A stretch of DNA of 64,000 nucleotides, taken from assembly GCA_946415705.1 (NCBI GenBank), contig CAMKTN010000010.1, forward strand, positions 1 through 64,000. Reading direction: 5' to 3'. Source of the stretch: an uncultured Prevotellaceae bacterium (GTDB taxonomy: Bacteria; Bacteroidota; Bacteroidia; Bacteroidales; Bacteroidaceae). How positions within the stretch are numbered: position 1 is the stretch's first letter; the number at the start of each line of letters is the position of its first letter. Shown here piece after piece: positions 33,651 to 43,420 of the stretch. The translations under genes and the position numbers were made by a program. The notes under the pieces were generated by a model, which searched no databases, was not told the origin of the DNA, and saw nothing but the letters and a program-made list of their open reading frames with translations.

Positions 33651-35285
33651 CTACGCCTTGAAGACCTCCTCGCCATCGACGATGGTGGCGACGACGTTGG
33701 CCTGGGCGACCTTCTCGATGTCGTCGTGCAGGAAGTCGCAGTCGAACACCGTCATGTTGGCAATCTTATCGACCTCAATAGAACCCAGACGGTGCTCCTG
33801 ATGGAACTGACGGGCTACATTGATGGTCATAGCGCGCAGCGACTGCTCGCGGGTGATGGCCTCCTTGAGATTGCGCGCCTTGACGCCATCAATTCCCATG
33901 AACCCTGCTGGAACATTACGCTTCTCTGCCGTATAAATGCTGAACTTGATGTCCATCATCGGCGACACGGGATAGTCGGAGTGGAACACCACGTTGGCTC
34001 CGGCATCATAGAATGACTTGATGGGATAAGCCTGATCTGCCAACTCCTGACCCACATACGATATTTCCTGCTCATAAACGCCTGGAACAGCTGGTGACCA
34101 CAGGGGTGGAACGGCTGCTACCGAACCGGTTTCTGCCATGCGACGGACATCTTCGTCGGTCACGAAGTGCAGGTGTGCCAGCACGTTGCGCTGATCCAGA
34201 TTGCCCGTAATCTTCTCGGCGTCCTCGATGCAGCCTAACATATAGTGCGTAGCACCGCCACCCTCGGAATGGACGTGTACGGACATGCCCTCCTTGTCGG
34301 CCTCTGCAATCAGCTCCACCATCTTGTCGTGGTCGTTGTAGCGCTCTGCACCGTGATAGCCAGGCTGATCCAGATAATCCTGATTCTGCCAACCCGTATG
34401 GGCCTCGGTCACACCGTCCAGGAAAGCCTTGGCACCGATGATATGGAAATACTCACCACTCATCTCCGCACGCTGGGCAGCGATGCGGGCAATCTCTGTC
34501 TTTGCGTCGGCATTATCAGTCACATACATCCATGCGTATGTGCGCAACTTCAGCTTGCCTTCCTGCTGCAGTTCAGAGTATGCCTGGGGAGCTGCGCGAT
34601 GTATAACTTCCGCACCAGCGTCACCAACGGCCGTATAACCTCTGCTGAACGCAAATTCCTGCCATGAGAGCAGATAATCCTTGATGTCTCTCACCGTAGT
34701 AGGCAACTTCGGTACTATTTCGAACAAAGGCCCTTCGCAGATATAGCCGTCGGGTTCACCATTCTTATCTACGTGTACCAGGTCATAACCCCATTTCTTG
34801 GCATACTCCGCATCAACTCCTGCCCATTCCAGCGCCTTTGTGTTCATCAACATGGAATGTCCGCCGCCAGTTTGCATGAAGAGCGGCTTGTCGGAACAGA
34901 TCTCGTCAAGATATGACTTATCGACGTATTCGTCATTCTCCACCCAGCCGGCAGCCACGTAGAAGTCACGCTGTGGATTCTTCGTAATAAACTCCTTGAT
35001 GATCTCGCGATATTTGGGATAGTTTGTCAAGCCCGCCTGCATCAAATTCGCCTGTCCGATAGCACGTTCTCCGGCAAAGCTGCCGTGGCAGTGGGACTCC
35101 ATAAAGCCCGGGTAGATGAAGTTCTCGCCATAGTCCAGCACCTTCGCGTCGGCGCCGGCGAGCTTCTTCGCCTCCTCTGCGCTGCCGATATAGGCAAATA
35201 CGCCGTTCTTGACCAATGCAGCCTTGGCAAAGGGCCGCTTTTCGTCCATCGTAATGATGTTGCCGAGAATAATTGTAGCTTTCAT
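33651..35285 (-). CDS. Amidohydrolase family 3 (YtcJ-like) metal-dependent hydrolase
   Basis: 544 residues without a signal peptide, so cytoplasmic. 'FIYPGFMESHCHG' carries the HxH metal motif, 'MSVHVHSEGG' and 'NVLAHLHFVTDED' further His ligands, and 'VVFHSDYPVSP' the catalytic Asp region. YtcJ-like enzymes hydrolyse amides or related bonds in small molecules; the substrate is not predictable. It has a consensus promoter (35330-35361) and is separated from the GH95 gene by over 500 bp, so it is its own unit. Confidence 0.87.
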   Translation of the reverse strand: MKATIILGNIITMDEKRPFAKAALVKNGVFAYIGSAEEAKKLAGADAKVLDYGENFIYPGFMESHCHGSFAGERAIGQANLMQAGLTNYPKYREIIKEFITKNPQRDFYVAAGWVENDEYVDKSYLDEICSDKPLFMQTGGGHSMLMNTKALEWAGVDAEYAKKWGYDLVHVDKNGEPDGYICEGPLFEIVPKLPTTVRDIKDYLLSWQEFAFSRGYTAVGDAGAEVIHRAAPQAYSELQQEGKLKLRTYAWMYVTDNADAKTEIARIAAQRAEMSGEYFHIIGAKAFLDGVTEAHTGWQNQDYLDQPGYHGAERYNDHDKMVELIAEADKEGMSVHVHSEGGGATHYMLGCIEDAEKITGNLDQRNVLAHLHFVTDEDVRRMAETGSVAAVPPLWSPAVPGVYEQEISYVGQELADQAYPIKSFYDAGANVVFHSDYPVSPMMDIKFSIYTAEKRNVPAGFMGIDGVKARNLKEAITREQSLRAMTINVARQFHQEHRLGSIEVDKIANMTVFDCDFLHDDIEKVAQANVVATIVDGEEVFKA

Positions 35286-35329
35286 CCTTTCTTTGGTTTT
35301 TGTAAGTTAGTTGATCCACGTTTGCGCTG

Positions 35330-35361
35330 CAAAGATAGCACAGCCCTTTCACATGAGCAAA
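35330..35361 (-). promoter_or_regulatory. Consensus promoter for the amidohydrolase gene
   Basis: Minus strand: TTTG (35361-35358), 20 bp, TATCTTTG (35337-35330). Predicted start near 35324, about 39 nt before the ATG. Confidence 0.85.
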
Positions 35362-35762
35362 TCTTTTTCACATTATTTGTGCAAAAGCCCTTTATCACCT
35401 CACCACCACCATCATCCCATCGCCCTCCCGACACCCGTTGAGAGGGCTTTTTGTGCCTCGTTTTGAAAAATGCAGAGATTTTTTCCTTTTTCTTTATGAA
35501 ATAAAGGATGAAGGATCGATGTAGGTTCCATGTAGGTTTGTTTTGAGATAGTTTCTTGCTTATCAGCTATTTAGCCCATAAATGATGAAGGTATCCCAAA
35601 CATCATGCTGCACGACCTTTTATCGTTGTGCTGAGTTCCACTAATGGAACTCGACGGAAGGCATAGGTCTTATGGCTGGAAGACCTAGCTCTTCTTGGTG
35701 GACCACCATGGTGATCCACCTCACGCTCCCTGCTCTTCCGCCATACGCCTACGGCTGGGAGG

Positions 35763-35844
35763 GTGCAGACACTACTACTTCCTCGCCTTACCCTCTATAG
35801 TGTCTGCGCGCGGTCACTATAGAGGGTTGGACAGGGCTCTATAC
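35763..35844. repeat. Dispersed ~80-bp repeat, copy 2
   Basis: Aligns with the reverse complement of 745-825. A perfect 13-bp inverted repeat, ACCCTCTATAGTG (35790-35802) and CACTATAGAGGGT (35815-35827), forms the core hairpin. It ends 4 bp from the GH95 stop codon, so it would be the 3' UTR of that mRNA. Confidence 0.65.
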
Positions 35845-35848
35845 TTTG

Positions 35849-38380
35849 TTACTTAACCACCACCGTCTTTCCGTCGCGGATATAGATGCCACGTTTTAAT
35901 TGATGATTGAGGGATGATGATTGAAGAATCTGGCGGCCGGAGAGGTCGTAGCATTTATTATTTGACGATTTGCGATTTTCGATGGAGGGGGCAGAGATGC
36001 CTGTCCCGTGCCACGGCACGACGAAGGTGTAAGTCTCGCCAGCAGCAGTGTCAAACGTGTGCTCTCCGTCGCTCGTTATGAGGCGGCAAGGTTGTCCTGC
36101 CAGCGAGTGTATCGTGGCCTGCATCTGCTCACTGTCCCATTCCACGTCAACCTCGAAGCCTCCTTCGGCGCGCATCCCCTGCACACGTCCTCCCGATTTC
36201 CAGGCCTCGGGCAAGGCCGGTAGCAGCCGCAGCGCCTGCCCGTGGCTCTGCACCAGCATCTCTGCAATGCCCGCCGTCATGCCGAAGTTGCCGTCGATCT
36301 GAAAAGGAGGATGCGCCGAGAGCAGGTTATAATAGACGCCTGAGTAGGCGGGGCTCGTGCTGACGTTGTACGAACGGGCGTGCTTCAGCGCCGTCGTCAA
36401 CACGTCATACGCTCTTTCGCTGTCGCCCATCCGTGCCCACAGACATAGCTTCCACGCCATCGACCAGCCTGTGCTCCGGTCACCGCGCAGGAGCAGGCTA
36501 TTGCGGACGGCTTCCAGTAGCGCAGCGTCGCCCTCCAGCATATCAAAGGGATAGAGGCACATCAGATGCGACACGTGGCGGTGCTTCTGCTCCGTAGCCG
36601 AATGATAGGGAAAATGCTTCCACTCGCGCAGGAGCATGCTACCGCTGCTTACGCCATCCGCTACCGTGCCGTAGCGTCCATCGTACTCCTCGGTATGCAC
36701 CCCCTTGTCTAATTCATGGAATTTACTACGTATCTCCTGCAGCCTCGTCGTCGTCAGTCCTGCGGATCCATATCCAACGATATCGACAGCCTTGAGCGTG
36801 CAGTCGAACAGGTTCCAAACGCATTGCTGGGTATGTGCCGTGCCGTCGTCCAATGGCCCTTGTTCGGGACTCCATTCCTGCGGGCATACCCACATGTCGT
36901 CCTGCGGGTCACGGATGAGCCGCTGCATCCAGAAGTCCACGCAGCTGAGCATCACGGGCAGTGCCTTCTCGCGCAGATAGTCCTTGTCCTGTGTATAGAG
37001 GTAATGCTGCCATAGGTGCCAGCTTAGCCATGCCGGCGCAGCGCAATAGTTCTGCCTTGCTTGCCATTCGGCTGTGTACCCCAGCGGATTATTGGAACAT
37101 GCACAGAGCCATCCCTCTGTGATGCCCGTCATCTTCTTGGCAAAAGCTTTCCAGTAGGACTGTTGCATGGCTCCTGTGTAGATCCAGTCAATCAGCGGCA
37201 TAGCCATCTCGGAGAGGTTCGTCGGTTCAGCAGGCCAGTAGTTCATCTCTACATTGATGTTCGTATGTAGGCTGCCGTGCCATGGAGGAGTGTTCGTGTT
37301 ACACCACATACCTTGAAGGTTGGCCGGCACGGCACCATCGCGCGACGAAGCGATGAGCAGATACCGGCCGTAGGCGAAGAGCAGCTGCGCCATAGCCTTC
37401 CGCTCACTCTCCGAGGCGGTTTCACCCTTCGCAACCAGCGCATCCGTCGGCATCGCGGCTTCTGCACCCTCCAGCGACAATGTCATCCGACTGAACAAGC
37501 GGCTGTAGTCTTCTTCGTGTTCCTGGCGCAACTGTTCCCAGCTTTTGGCCGAGGCCGACGAGAGCTGCTGCAAGGCTTTGTCCTTGGGCAGGGGATTATT
37601 GCTCACATAGCCCGATACCGTGTGGTCGTAGTTCGTCGCCACGGTGAGTACTATGGTAATCTCGCGGGCATGAGAGACGACGATTCCATCGGCTTCTGAC
37701 TCCACGGTAGCGCCATCATCGGTTGTAACCTTCATGGTCGTGGCGGCTCTCACGGTCTGCAGCGTAGTCGTCATCGTGGCTACTTGGTTATTGTAGCTCG
37801 TGGCATCCGTGTGCGTTCCCTCAATCCATATTCGCTGGTTCAGGCACGCCTCTGTCGCCGTCATGCGCACGACCAGACACTGCGCTGGCCAGCTACACAG
37901 ATACTCCCTGCGGTAATCTGTCTCGTCAGCCGTCCACGCCGCCTCAGCCACCGCATTCGTCAAGTCCAATGAGAAATGGTAGTTGGTGACATTCGTCTTA
38001 GGCTCTAGGTCGTTGAGATGGAGATACCCTAAGTTCTGGTAATAGCCAAAAACCTTGCTGCTGCCCGTCCACAGCGTCTTCTCGTTGAGCTGCACCGTTT
38101 CCTCATTCACACCGCCTGCCAGCATCGCCCCGATGTGTCCGTTGCCTAATGGCAGATAATAGTCCATCCACGCGTTGCTCACACCATGGCTCTCGGCTGG
38201 CTGGAGATACCACAATGTCAAGTCATTCGACGGTACATAACTCGCATTTCCAGTCACACTATCGGCCTTGGCTTGTGAGACCAATAGTGCCAGGGCACAA
38301 AGCAGCAGACCACATCTGATCTTCAAGGATTTGTGAAGGAAGGAATCATAATCAAAAAACAAAAGACATACCATTTGCAT
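35849..38380 (-). CDS. Glycoside hydrolase family 95 (alpha-L-fucosidase/galactosidase type)
   Basis: 843 residues, secreted. The N-terminal beta domain starts 'LTLWYLQPAES', followed by 'LPLGNGHIGAMLAGG'. Catalytic blocks of GH95 are visible: 'NINVEMNYWPAEPTNL' (about 372; paired Asn), 'CPQEWSPEQGPLDDG' (about 503; Glu), and 'FQIDGNFGMTAGIAEML' (about 695; Asp). A C-terminal tail 'CYDLSGRQI...KRGIYIRDGKTVVVK' resembles Bacteroidota secretion or sorting tails. The start is uncertain: ATG 38380 gives a long n-region; a TTG at 38328 (MKIRCGLLLCALALLV) would give a standard signal peptide. Probably co-transcribed with the two upstream genes. Confidence 0.87.
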   Translation of the reverse strand: MQMVCLLFFDYDSFLHKSLKIRCGLLLCALALLVSQAKADSVTGNASYVPSNDLTLWYLQPAESHGVSNAWMDYYLPLGNGHIGAMLAGGVNEETVQLNEKTLWTGSSKVFGYYQNLGYLHLNDLEPKTNVTNYHFSLDLTNAVAEAAWTADETDYRREYLCSWPAQCLVVRMTATEACLNQRIWIEGTHTDATSYNNQVATMTTTLQTVRAATTMKVTTDDGATVESEADGIVVSHAREITIVLTVATNYDHTVSGYVSNNPLPKDKALQQLSSASAKSWEQLRQEHEEDYSRLFSRMTLSLEGAEAAMPTDALVAKGETASESERKAMAQLLFAYGRYLLIASSRDGAVPANLQGMWCNTNTPPWHGSLHTNINVEMNYWPAEPTNLSEMAMPLIDWIYTGAMQQSYWKAFAKKMTGITEGWLCACSNNPLGYTAEWQARQNYCAAPAWLSWHLWQHYLYTQDKDYLREKALPVMLSCVDFWMQRLIRDPQDDMWVCPQEWSPEQGPLDDGTAHTQQCVWNLFDCTLKAVDIVGYGSAGLTTTRLQEIRSKFHELDKGVHTEEYDGRYGTVADGVSSGSMLLREWKHFPYHSATEQKHRHVSHLMCLYPFDMLEGDAALLEAVRNSLLLRGDRSTGWSMAWKLCLWARMGDSERAYDVLTTALKHARSYNVSTSPAYSGVYYNLLSAHPPFQIDGNFGMTAGIAEMLVQSHGQALRLLPALPEAWKSGGRVQGMRAEGGFEVDVEWDSEQMQATIHSLAGQPCRLITSDGEHTFDTAAGETYTFVVPWHGTGISAPSIENRKSSNNKCYDLSGRQILQSSSLNHQLKRGIYIRDGKTVVVK

Positions 38381-38422
38381 AGACTTTGAAACGAGAAAAA
38401 TGCTTTGTGCAAAAGCCCAATA

Positions 38423-41400
38423 TTACTTCACCACCACCTTTCTCCCATCACGGATATAGACGCCCTTGGCGGGCGGTGTGGAGAGTTGGCGGCCGGAAAG
38501 ATCAAAGCATTTACTATTTAAAGATTTATTATTTACGATTGGATCTGACGGAATATCGCGGACGGCGGTATCGTCAAGGGGCAGGGTGAGGGTGGCGGTG
38601 TATTGCTCCTCGCTGTTCTCCACGACGAGTGTGTAGGTGCCTGCTGGGTACTTCGTCAGGTCGGTGTTGAGGGCGATGGTGCTGTTTGTCTGCACATCCT
38701 TGCGATAGACCTCATTGTCTGCGGCATCTCTCAGCGTAACGGTATAAGTTCCTGACAGGATCTTGAGATTCACGAAGAGCTCATGAGCCGAATATTCACC
38801 CGTCAGGTTCTCCTCATCAGTTTCGTTCGCCGTCCTCTCGCGTGCTGGTGCCTTCGGCCTCGGTTTCTTGATGTGGGTGAAATCCAGCCACTGCCTCTTC
38901 ACCTCAGCCCCATCGGGCGGGGTGACGCCATCGATGAGATAGGGATTATAGTAGAGAATCTCATCGCCGACGGTGCAAGACATCAAATCATCATAAAATC
39001 CGTCCCATCCTGAGAACATGATATTTGCGAAAGGAGTTCCTGAGCCCACGCCTTCCAGCCAGCGGTTAGGATCATCATGATTGTACTTGTTGATGAATGT
39101 CTGGGTTTTGTTGTCCCATTCCGGTTCTTCTACATCAACATACGTGACACCTCCCTTGAAGAGTTCATCGTTTATATACTCCCTTTTGGAAATGATACAT
39201 GATACCGTGGGATATTGGTCTGCTCCGACTCCCCCATACACCTGAATAGTGTCGCCAATGTTGGACTCGAAGTCATAAAGAAGCTCGAAATCTTGTTTGT
39301 TGGGGAAGACACAGAATACTTTGCGCCCTTCTTCGTAAAATGCGCCTACATACTCTGACCAAGGTTCAGGATTACCCCATTGCTCATTGGCCTCGTGGCG
39401 GCATCTCATCTTAAGACAGACTTTTCCTCCGATGGTAATGGAATCACCATCGAAATAGTAATAATCCAGTTTCTGTGCCGTGTTGCCAGCCCCTGGGAAC
39501 CATCCCACTTTCCACACTTTCCCCTCCTCGATGAAGGGACGATAAAACGTTCCCCTGACGGCAACCGGGTGTTCGCCACGCTCATCCACAGCAATATATT
39601 TGTTTCCTGCCTCGAAGAAGGGGAAGGATAAGTCAACGTGATAGGGGCTCTTGCAGGTAGTGACCTCTGCTGGATAATCTAACTGGAGGTATAGCTTATA
39701 AGCAGAATTGTCTTCTGTACGTTCACTTCTACAATATATGTAAAGATCACCACCACAATGAAGCCACATAATGCCAGAAACATGAAGCACATACGCATCG
39801 TGCACGGGGTCAGGGACGAGTTCATAGTGCAAATCGTTTTCATCGAAGGAATGTGTTCTCGCATAGTCCTGATCTTCCTTTCCCCTTGCTAAGTCCTGTC
39901 CCCACCAGCCATTGGAGGGTAGGCCAAAGGTAAAGGGCCAATAGCTTGAGCCTGACACATAGGCCAGTTGATAGCTCCACGAATTCGGGGCACTATGCGA
40001 GAATAATCCGTCTAAGGGGTTCATCTCACTACCGATTCCCTCAATCCATCGACCTTTAGCTAGTACAGAAAGTAAGCTTGTCTTATCTTTCCCCTGGAAG
40101 TTGATGACTTTCAGAGAGTCTCCATATACCATGAGGTAATCAATCTTAGTGACTTCGCAATGTTCAAAATCGCCGTATTCCGGCTCAAACCTATCGCCCA
40201 CCTTGAGCGAGAAGTCATAGGTAAGAACTTCCTTGTCTTCCTCCTCGTTGTACATATAGACACGTTGGTTCTCTTCACGGAACCAGCCGAGAGGTTTATC
40301 ATTTCCATCTTGTGTTCTGGCACACAGTTGTTCATAGCTGTGCCCGTTTCTTACGAGCGCGCTTTCATCATCTGAGAAGTAGTAATCGGTTACAGTGTGC
40401 TGCGTACCCAAACTAAATCCATGTACACACCAGTGTTTCCCCCGTTCAACGAAAGGATGATAGGTAGCGTCCTCGGGTTGGGGGTAATCGACCGAGAAGA
40501 TTTCATTAGGACCCTCCATACGGTAATTGACAGATAGTGGCGATGGCACGAAGGATTTGAACATATCGCCTGTAAAGTCGATTTGCAGGGGCTCGTTATT
40601 AAGGTAGAGGGTAAATACATCTTTTACATCGTGGAGGAAAAACGTGATGTTTGTCCCGTCTGTCTCCAGCCAGATGTTTGACGCTTCACCATCGTAGCCG
40701 TCCTTCCCTTCATAATGCAGGGGTATGGCGGTGCGAGTGGTAACGGGGACACTCGTCTCATCGCCGTAGAGATAGACACCATCTTCAATGCATGAGACCA
40801 ATTCGCCATAGCCTCCAAGGACCGTACCGCCATCGCTCGGACCGAACAGATGACACTTGAAAAAGTCCTGGGTGCAGCCTATGCCTTCAATCCATAAGAA
40901 TAGCATGTGCACACTTGTCGGCCCGATCAGCCATTCAAGACAGTTCAATGTGATGCCGTTGATGTCCCTGGTGGACGGACTTTTATAAGGCCGAGCGTCA
41001 AGGCCGTATGTCAGTTGCACCCTCTCCGTCAGCTCCAGATCATAATAGAATCTTTCCGTCACGCTATCTGCCGGCACGATGTATGCCCGACAGCCCTCAT
41101 CGCGCAGTGCTGCCGTATAGATATTGTACTTGTCATACTGCATATATAGCTTCTTGTAAGTCTTTTCATGGATGGTCGTGTCACCTTTTACAATATAGCT
41201 GTAGTAGTGATCAAGAACGCCATTATTCAGATATTCGCGCATCTTGAAGTTCCACACCTTCCCCTCTTTGGCCAAGGGATGATAGGTAGCGTCCTCGGGG
41301 TCAGTTAGCTGCTGAATCCAGTCTATAGCGTCTTTATCATATAACAGATAACGGTCGCCGACATGGCAGTCAATCATTTTACCATACCATCCAAGGTTTA

Positions 41401-41983
41401 TAGCACCACCATTCATCAGCGGTGACGTTTTGTGACCTACTCCCTCAATCCATTGGACGGGATAAGAGTCATAAGGTTTTTCTACGCCAGACGTCTTAGA
41501 CTCATAGTTGACTTCATCTTGATCATATAGTGTCAGAACGGGAGGTCCTTTTGTTTCATCTCTCTTACCCATAATAAAATGATACTGGGAGGAATGATTG
41601 CCATAGAAAGGTATATTGGCATAGTTCACAACAACACTTTCCCCTTCCTGCGCACCAAAGTCATACAATAACTTGAAGTCCGTGGTTCCGTCCTGACAGA
41701 AATAGACCTTCCTATTCTCCTCGTAGAGAGCCATCAGGTAGCCATTCATAGGTTTAAACTCATCGTTTTGGAAATAGGGTTTCTCCTCCACCATCATCTT
41801 CTTACAGACATGACCGCTGATAAGTGTGTCACCTTTCAGTTCAAACGTCTGGGTATAGAAGACCTCCTTACGTCCGAGGTTCATAGCAACAACCCACACT
41901 TTCCCCTCCTCGACAAAGGGATGATAGGCCTTGACACCGAGAGATGGAATCAACAGGCATAGAATGGTAAGCAGTCGTTTCAT
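38423..41983 (-). CDS. Large secreted protein with four tandem repeat domains
   Basis: 1186 residues, no named family known to me. Signal peptide (KRLLTILCLLIPSLGVKA), then four related units of roughly 215-310 residues starting near residues 18, 233, 508 and 814. Each opens with Y(H/R)PxxxxGKxW ('YHPFVEEGKVW', 'YHPLAKEGKVW', 'YHPFVERGKHW', 'YRPFIEEGKVW') and continues with a YYxxxGD strand block, 'EEGRKVF/ENRKVY' and 'LLYDFxxxxGD'. The tail 'CFDLSGRQLS...KGVYIRDGRKVVVK' matches that of the GH95 protein. It is 18 bp after the TPR-HTH regulator and 42 bp before GH95. Possibly a surface binding or adhesion protein. Confidence 0.8.
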   Translation of the reverse strand: MKRLLTILCLLIPSLGVKAYHPFVEEGKVWVVAMNLGRKEVFYTQTFELKGDTLISGHVCKKMMVEEKPYFQNDEFKPMNGYLMALYEENRKVYFCQDGTTDFKLLYDFGAQEGESVVVNYANIPFYGNHSSQYHFIMGKRDETKGPPVLTLYDQDEVNYESKTSGVEKPYDSYPVQWIEGVGHKTSPLMNGGAINLGWYGKMIDCHVGDRYLLYDKDAIDWIQQLTDPEDATYHPLAKEGKVWNFKMREYLNNGVLDHYYSYIVKGDTTIHEKTYKKLYMQYDKYNIYTAALRDEGCRAYIVPADSVTERFYYDLELTERVQLTYGLDARPYKSPSTRDINGITLNCLEWLIGPTSVHMLFLWIEGIGCTQDFFKCHLFGPSDGGTVLGGYGELVSCIEDGVYLYGDETSVPVTTRTAIPLHYEGKDGYDGEASNIWLETDGTNITFFLHDVKDVFTLYLNNEPLQIDFTGDMFKSFVPSPLSVNYRMEGPNEIFSVDYPQPEDATYHPFVERGKHWCVHGFSLGTQHTVTDYYFSDDESALVRNGHSYEQLCARTQDGNDKPLGWFREENQRVYMYNEEEDKEVLTYDFSLKVGDRFEPEYGDFEHCEVTKIDYLMVYGDSLKVINFQGKDKTSLLSVLAKGRWIEGIGSEMNPLDGLFSHSAPNSWSYQLAYVSGSSYWPFTFGLPSNGWWGQDLARGKEDQDYARTHSFDENDLHYELVPDPVHDAYVLHVSGIMWLHCGGDLYIYCRSERTEDNSAYKLYLQLDYPAEVTTCKSPYHVDLSFPFFEAGNKYIAVDERGEHPVAVRGTFYRPFIEEGKVWKVGWFPGAGNTAQKLDYYYFDGDSITIGGKVCLKMRCRHEANEQWGNPEPWSEYVGAFYEEGRKVFCVFPNKQDFELLYDFESNIGDTIQVYGGVGADQYPTVSCIISKREYINDELFKGGVTYVDVEEPEWDNKTQTFINKYNHDDPNRWLEGVGSGTPFANIMFSGWDGFYDDLMSCTVGDEILYYNPYLIDGVTPPDGAEVKRQWLDFTHIKKPRPKAPARERTANETDEENLTGEYSAHELFVNLKILSGTYTVTLRDAADNEVYRKDVQTNSTIALNTDLTKYPAGTYTLVVENSEEQYTATLTLPLDDTAVRDIPSDPIVNNKSLNSKCFDLSGRQLSTPPAKGVYIRDGRKVVVK

Positions 41984-42001
41984 AGTCGTATATTTTAAGC
42001 G

Positions 42002-43420
42002 TTAATCATTCAGGGTTTCGAGCACTTGCTCCAGCGTTGTCTCGGGGTCGTTCTCGCCGAAGACTTCTTTCTTGAGCTTGAGCTTGCGGTGCTGCACGGC
42101 GGAGATGCTGACGCCGTAGAGGTTGCCGATGGATCGGTTGGAGAGGCGCAGGCGTGTGAGGATGCAGAGCTGCACGTCCTCATCCTTCAGGGCGGGGTAG
42201 CGGTTGCGCAGGTGTGCTACGCGGTCACCGTCGATGGCGTTCAGCGTGCGCTCCACCTCCTGCCATTCGTGGGGCGTGAGCACGATGTGCCGCTCTGAAC
42301 TCATCCCCAGCTTCTGGATGACGGCAGAGCGTTCGAGGATGAAACTCTGCAGGAAGTCGATGGTGGCGTCGCGCTGTCGCAGCTGCTCGGTTTGTGCTGC
42401 CAACTGCTGGACGTGGAGCTGTTCCTGCTGCTGGCGGCGCAGGGCTGTGTTGCGCAGACGCTGTTTGATCATCACGCCAGCGGCACAGACGATGAGCACG
42501 AACGCGCTGAGGCCGCCCCAGAGCATACGGCGGTGCAACGCCGAAGTGTAGCGCAGGCGCTCGTTCTCACGTTCCTGAAGCAGGGCCGCCTGGTAGTAGT
42601 CGTCCTTCTGCTGAAGAGCCTTGTAATACAGGTCTTCTGCATGCTGGAAAGCCTCGTCGATGGTGGCCTCTGCCGCCTCGGTGTCATTGCGGCGCAGGGC
42701 CAGCTTAGCAAGATTGCTCTGCACGATATAGGCGGCCTGCAGGTCGTCGCCGGGTTGCATCTTCCGATAGACGGCTTCGGCTGCATCCAGCGAGTCGCAG
42801 CTCACCAGGCAGCGCGCCAACACCTGTTGCGTACCCAGTAGGAGGTCGTCGGGTGTGCAGGCTTCCGCCTCGCGGGCATAGCGCAATGCCGTGGGGTAGT
42901 CCTCCATCGCCCAATGGATGTTGGCCAGGCTAGTGAGTGTCTGGCACAGGAGTTCCGTGCCCAGCGTGTCCTGTACGCCCACTGCCAAGGTGTGGGCACG
43001 ACGGACATAGGCGAGGGCCTCGTCGAAGCTGCCGTCGGTGTTGAAGGCCAACTGGCTCGCGTACGTACCTATATAATCTAATATGATGATATGGTTGCGC
43101 TCGCTGTCCGGGTGCCGCTCATACGTCTTAAGGGCAGACTTCGCCATGTCAAGGGCAGCCTGACTGTTACCCCACGCCAGCGATTCCGCCAGTCGCAACT
43201 GTGCCAGATAGAGCGTGTGCGTGTCGTTCTCCGCGTTGGCCTTGCTGATGGCTTCGTGCAGCAGGCGTTCACCGCAGGTCACGCTGTCATCATCAAAAGC
43301 GGTCAATGCCTGTTCGTAGCAGCTACGCGCATCACAGACATGCGCCGTGTCAGCGGTATGCCGACACGACATCATGCATGTGATGAGTAGTAGTAGAAAG
43401 AGTCTAAGAACGGCTTTCAT
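42002..43420 (-). CDS. TPR - membrane helix - HTH one-component regulator (lipoprotein-like N-terminus)
   Basis: 472 residues from ATG 43420 (MKAVLRLFLLLLITCMMSC). A lipobox-like 'LITCMMSC' precedes a TPR-rich region (about 25-275), one membrane helix (about 305-325, 'LWGGLSAFVLIVCAAGVMI'), a coiled coil ('QQQEQLHVQQLAAQTEQLRQR') and a C-terminal LuxR-like helix-turn-helix ('LTRLRLSNRSIGNLYGVSISAVQ'). This is the Bacteroidota layout where an outer TPR sensor controls a cytoplasmic DNA-binding tail. It is probably co-transcribed with the four-repeat and GH95 genes and may regulate them. A -7 box (minus TATCTTTG, 43451-43444) lies about 25 bp upstream. Confidence 0.78.
   Translation of the reverse strand: MKAVLRLFLLLLITCMMSCRHTADTAHVCDARSCYEQALTAFDDDSVTCGERLLHEAISKANAENDTHTLYLAQLRLAESLAWGNSQAALDMAKSALKTYERHPDSERNHIIILDYIGTYASQLAFNTDGSFDEALAYVRRAHTLAVGVQDTLGTELLCQTLTSLANIHWAMEDYPTALRYAREAEACTPDDLLLGTQQVLARCLVSCDSLDAAEAVYRKMQPGDDLQAAYIVQSNLAKLALRRNDTEAAEATIDEAFQHAEDLYYKALQQKDDYYQAALLQERENERLRYTSALHRRMLWGGLSAFVLIVCAAGVMIKQRLRNTALRRQQQEQLHVQQLAAQTEQLRQRDATIDFLQSFILERSAVIQKLGMSSERHIVLTPHEWQEVERTLNAIDGDRVAHLRNRYPALKDEDVQLCILTRLRLSNRSIGNLYGVSISAVQHRKLKLKKEVFGENDPETTLEQVLETLND

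Larger units (their letters stand above)
35286..35848. other. 560-bp gap: promoter, possible gene relic, dispersed repeat
   Basis: Nearest the amidohydrolase is its promoter. At about 35388-35450 the minus strand reads '..GDGMMVVVR' and a stop, then GGGCTTTTGCACAAA, closely resembling the 3' end of the 1186-residue gene (38396-38440); this looks like the relic of another secreted protein's tail. A small hairpin GCCCTC/GAGGGC with TTTTT on the plus strand sits at 35422-35452. The ~80-bp repeat occupies 35763-35844. I see no intact gene. Confidence 0.5.

Noticed and set aside
35422-35452. Plus-strand terminator-like hairpin
   Set aside because: Only a 6-bp stem and no plus-strand transcript is evident upstream; kept only as a note in the gap description.
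43091-43390. 99-residue plus ORF over the TPR regulator
   Set aside because: Antisense shadow of the TPR repeats.
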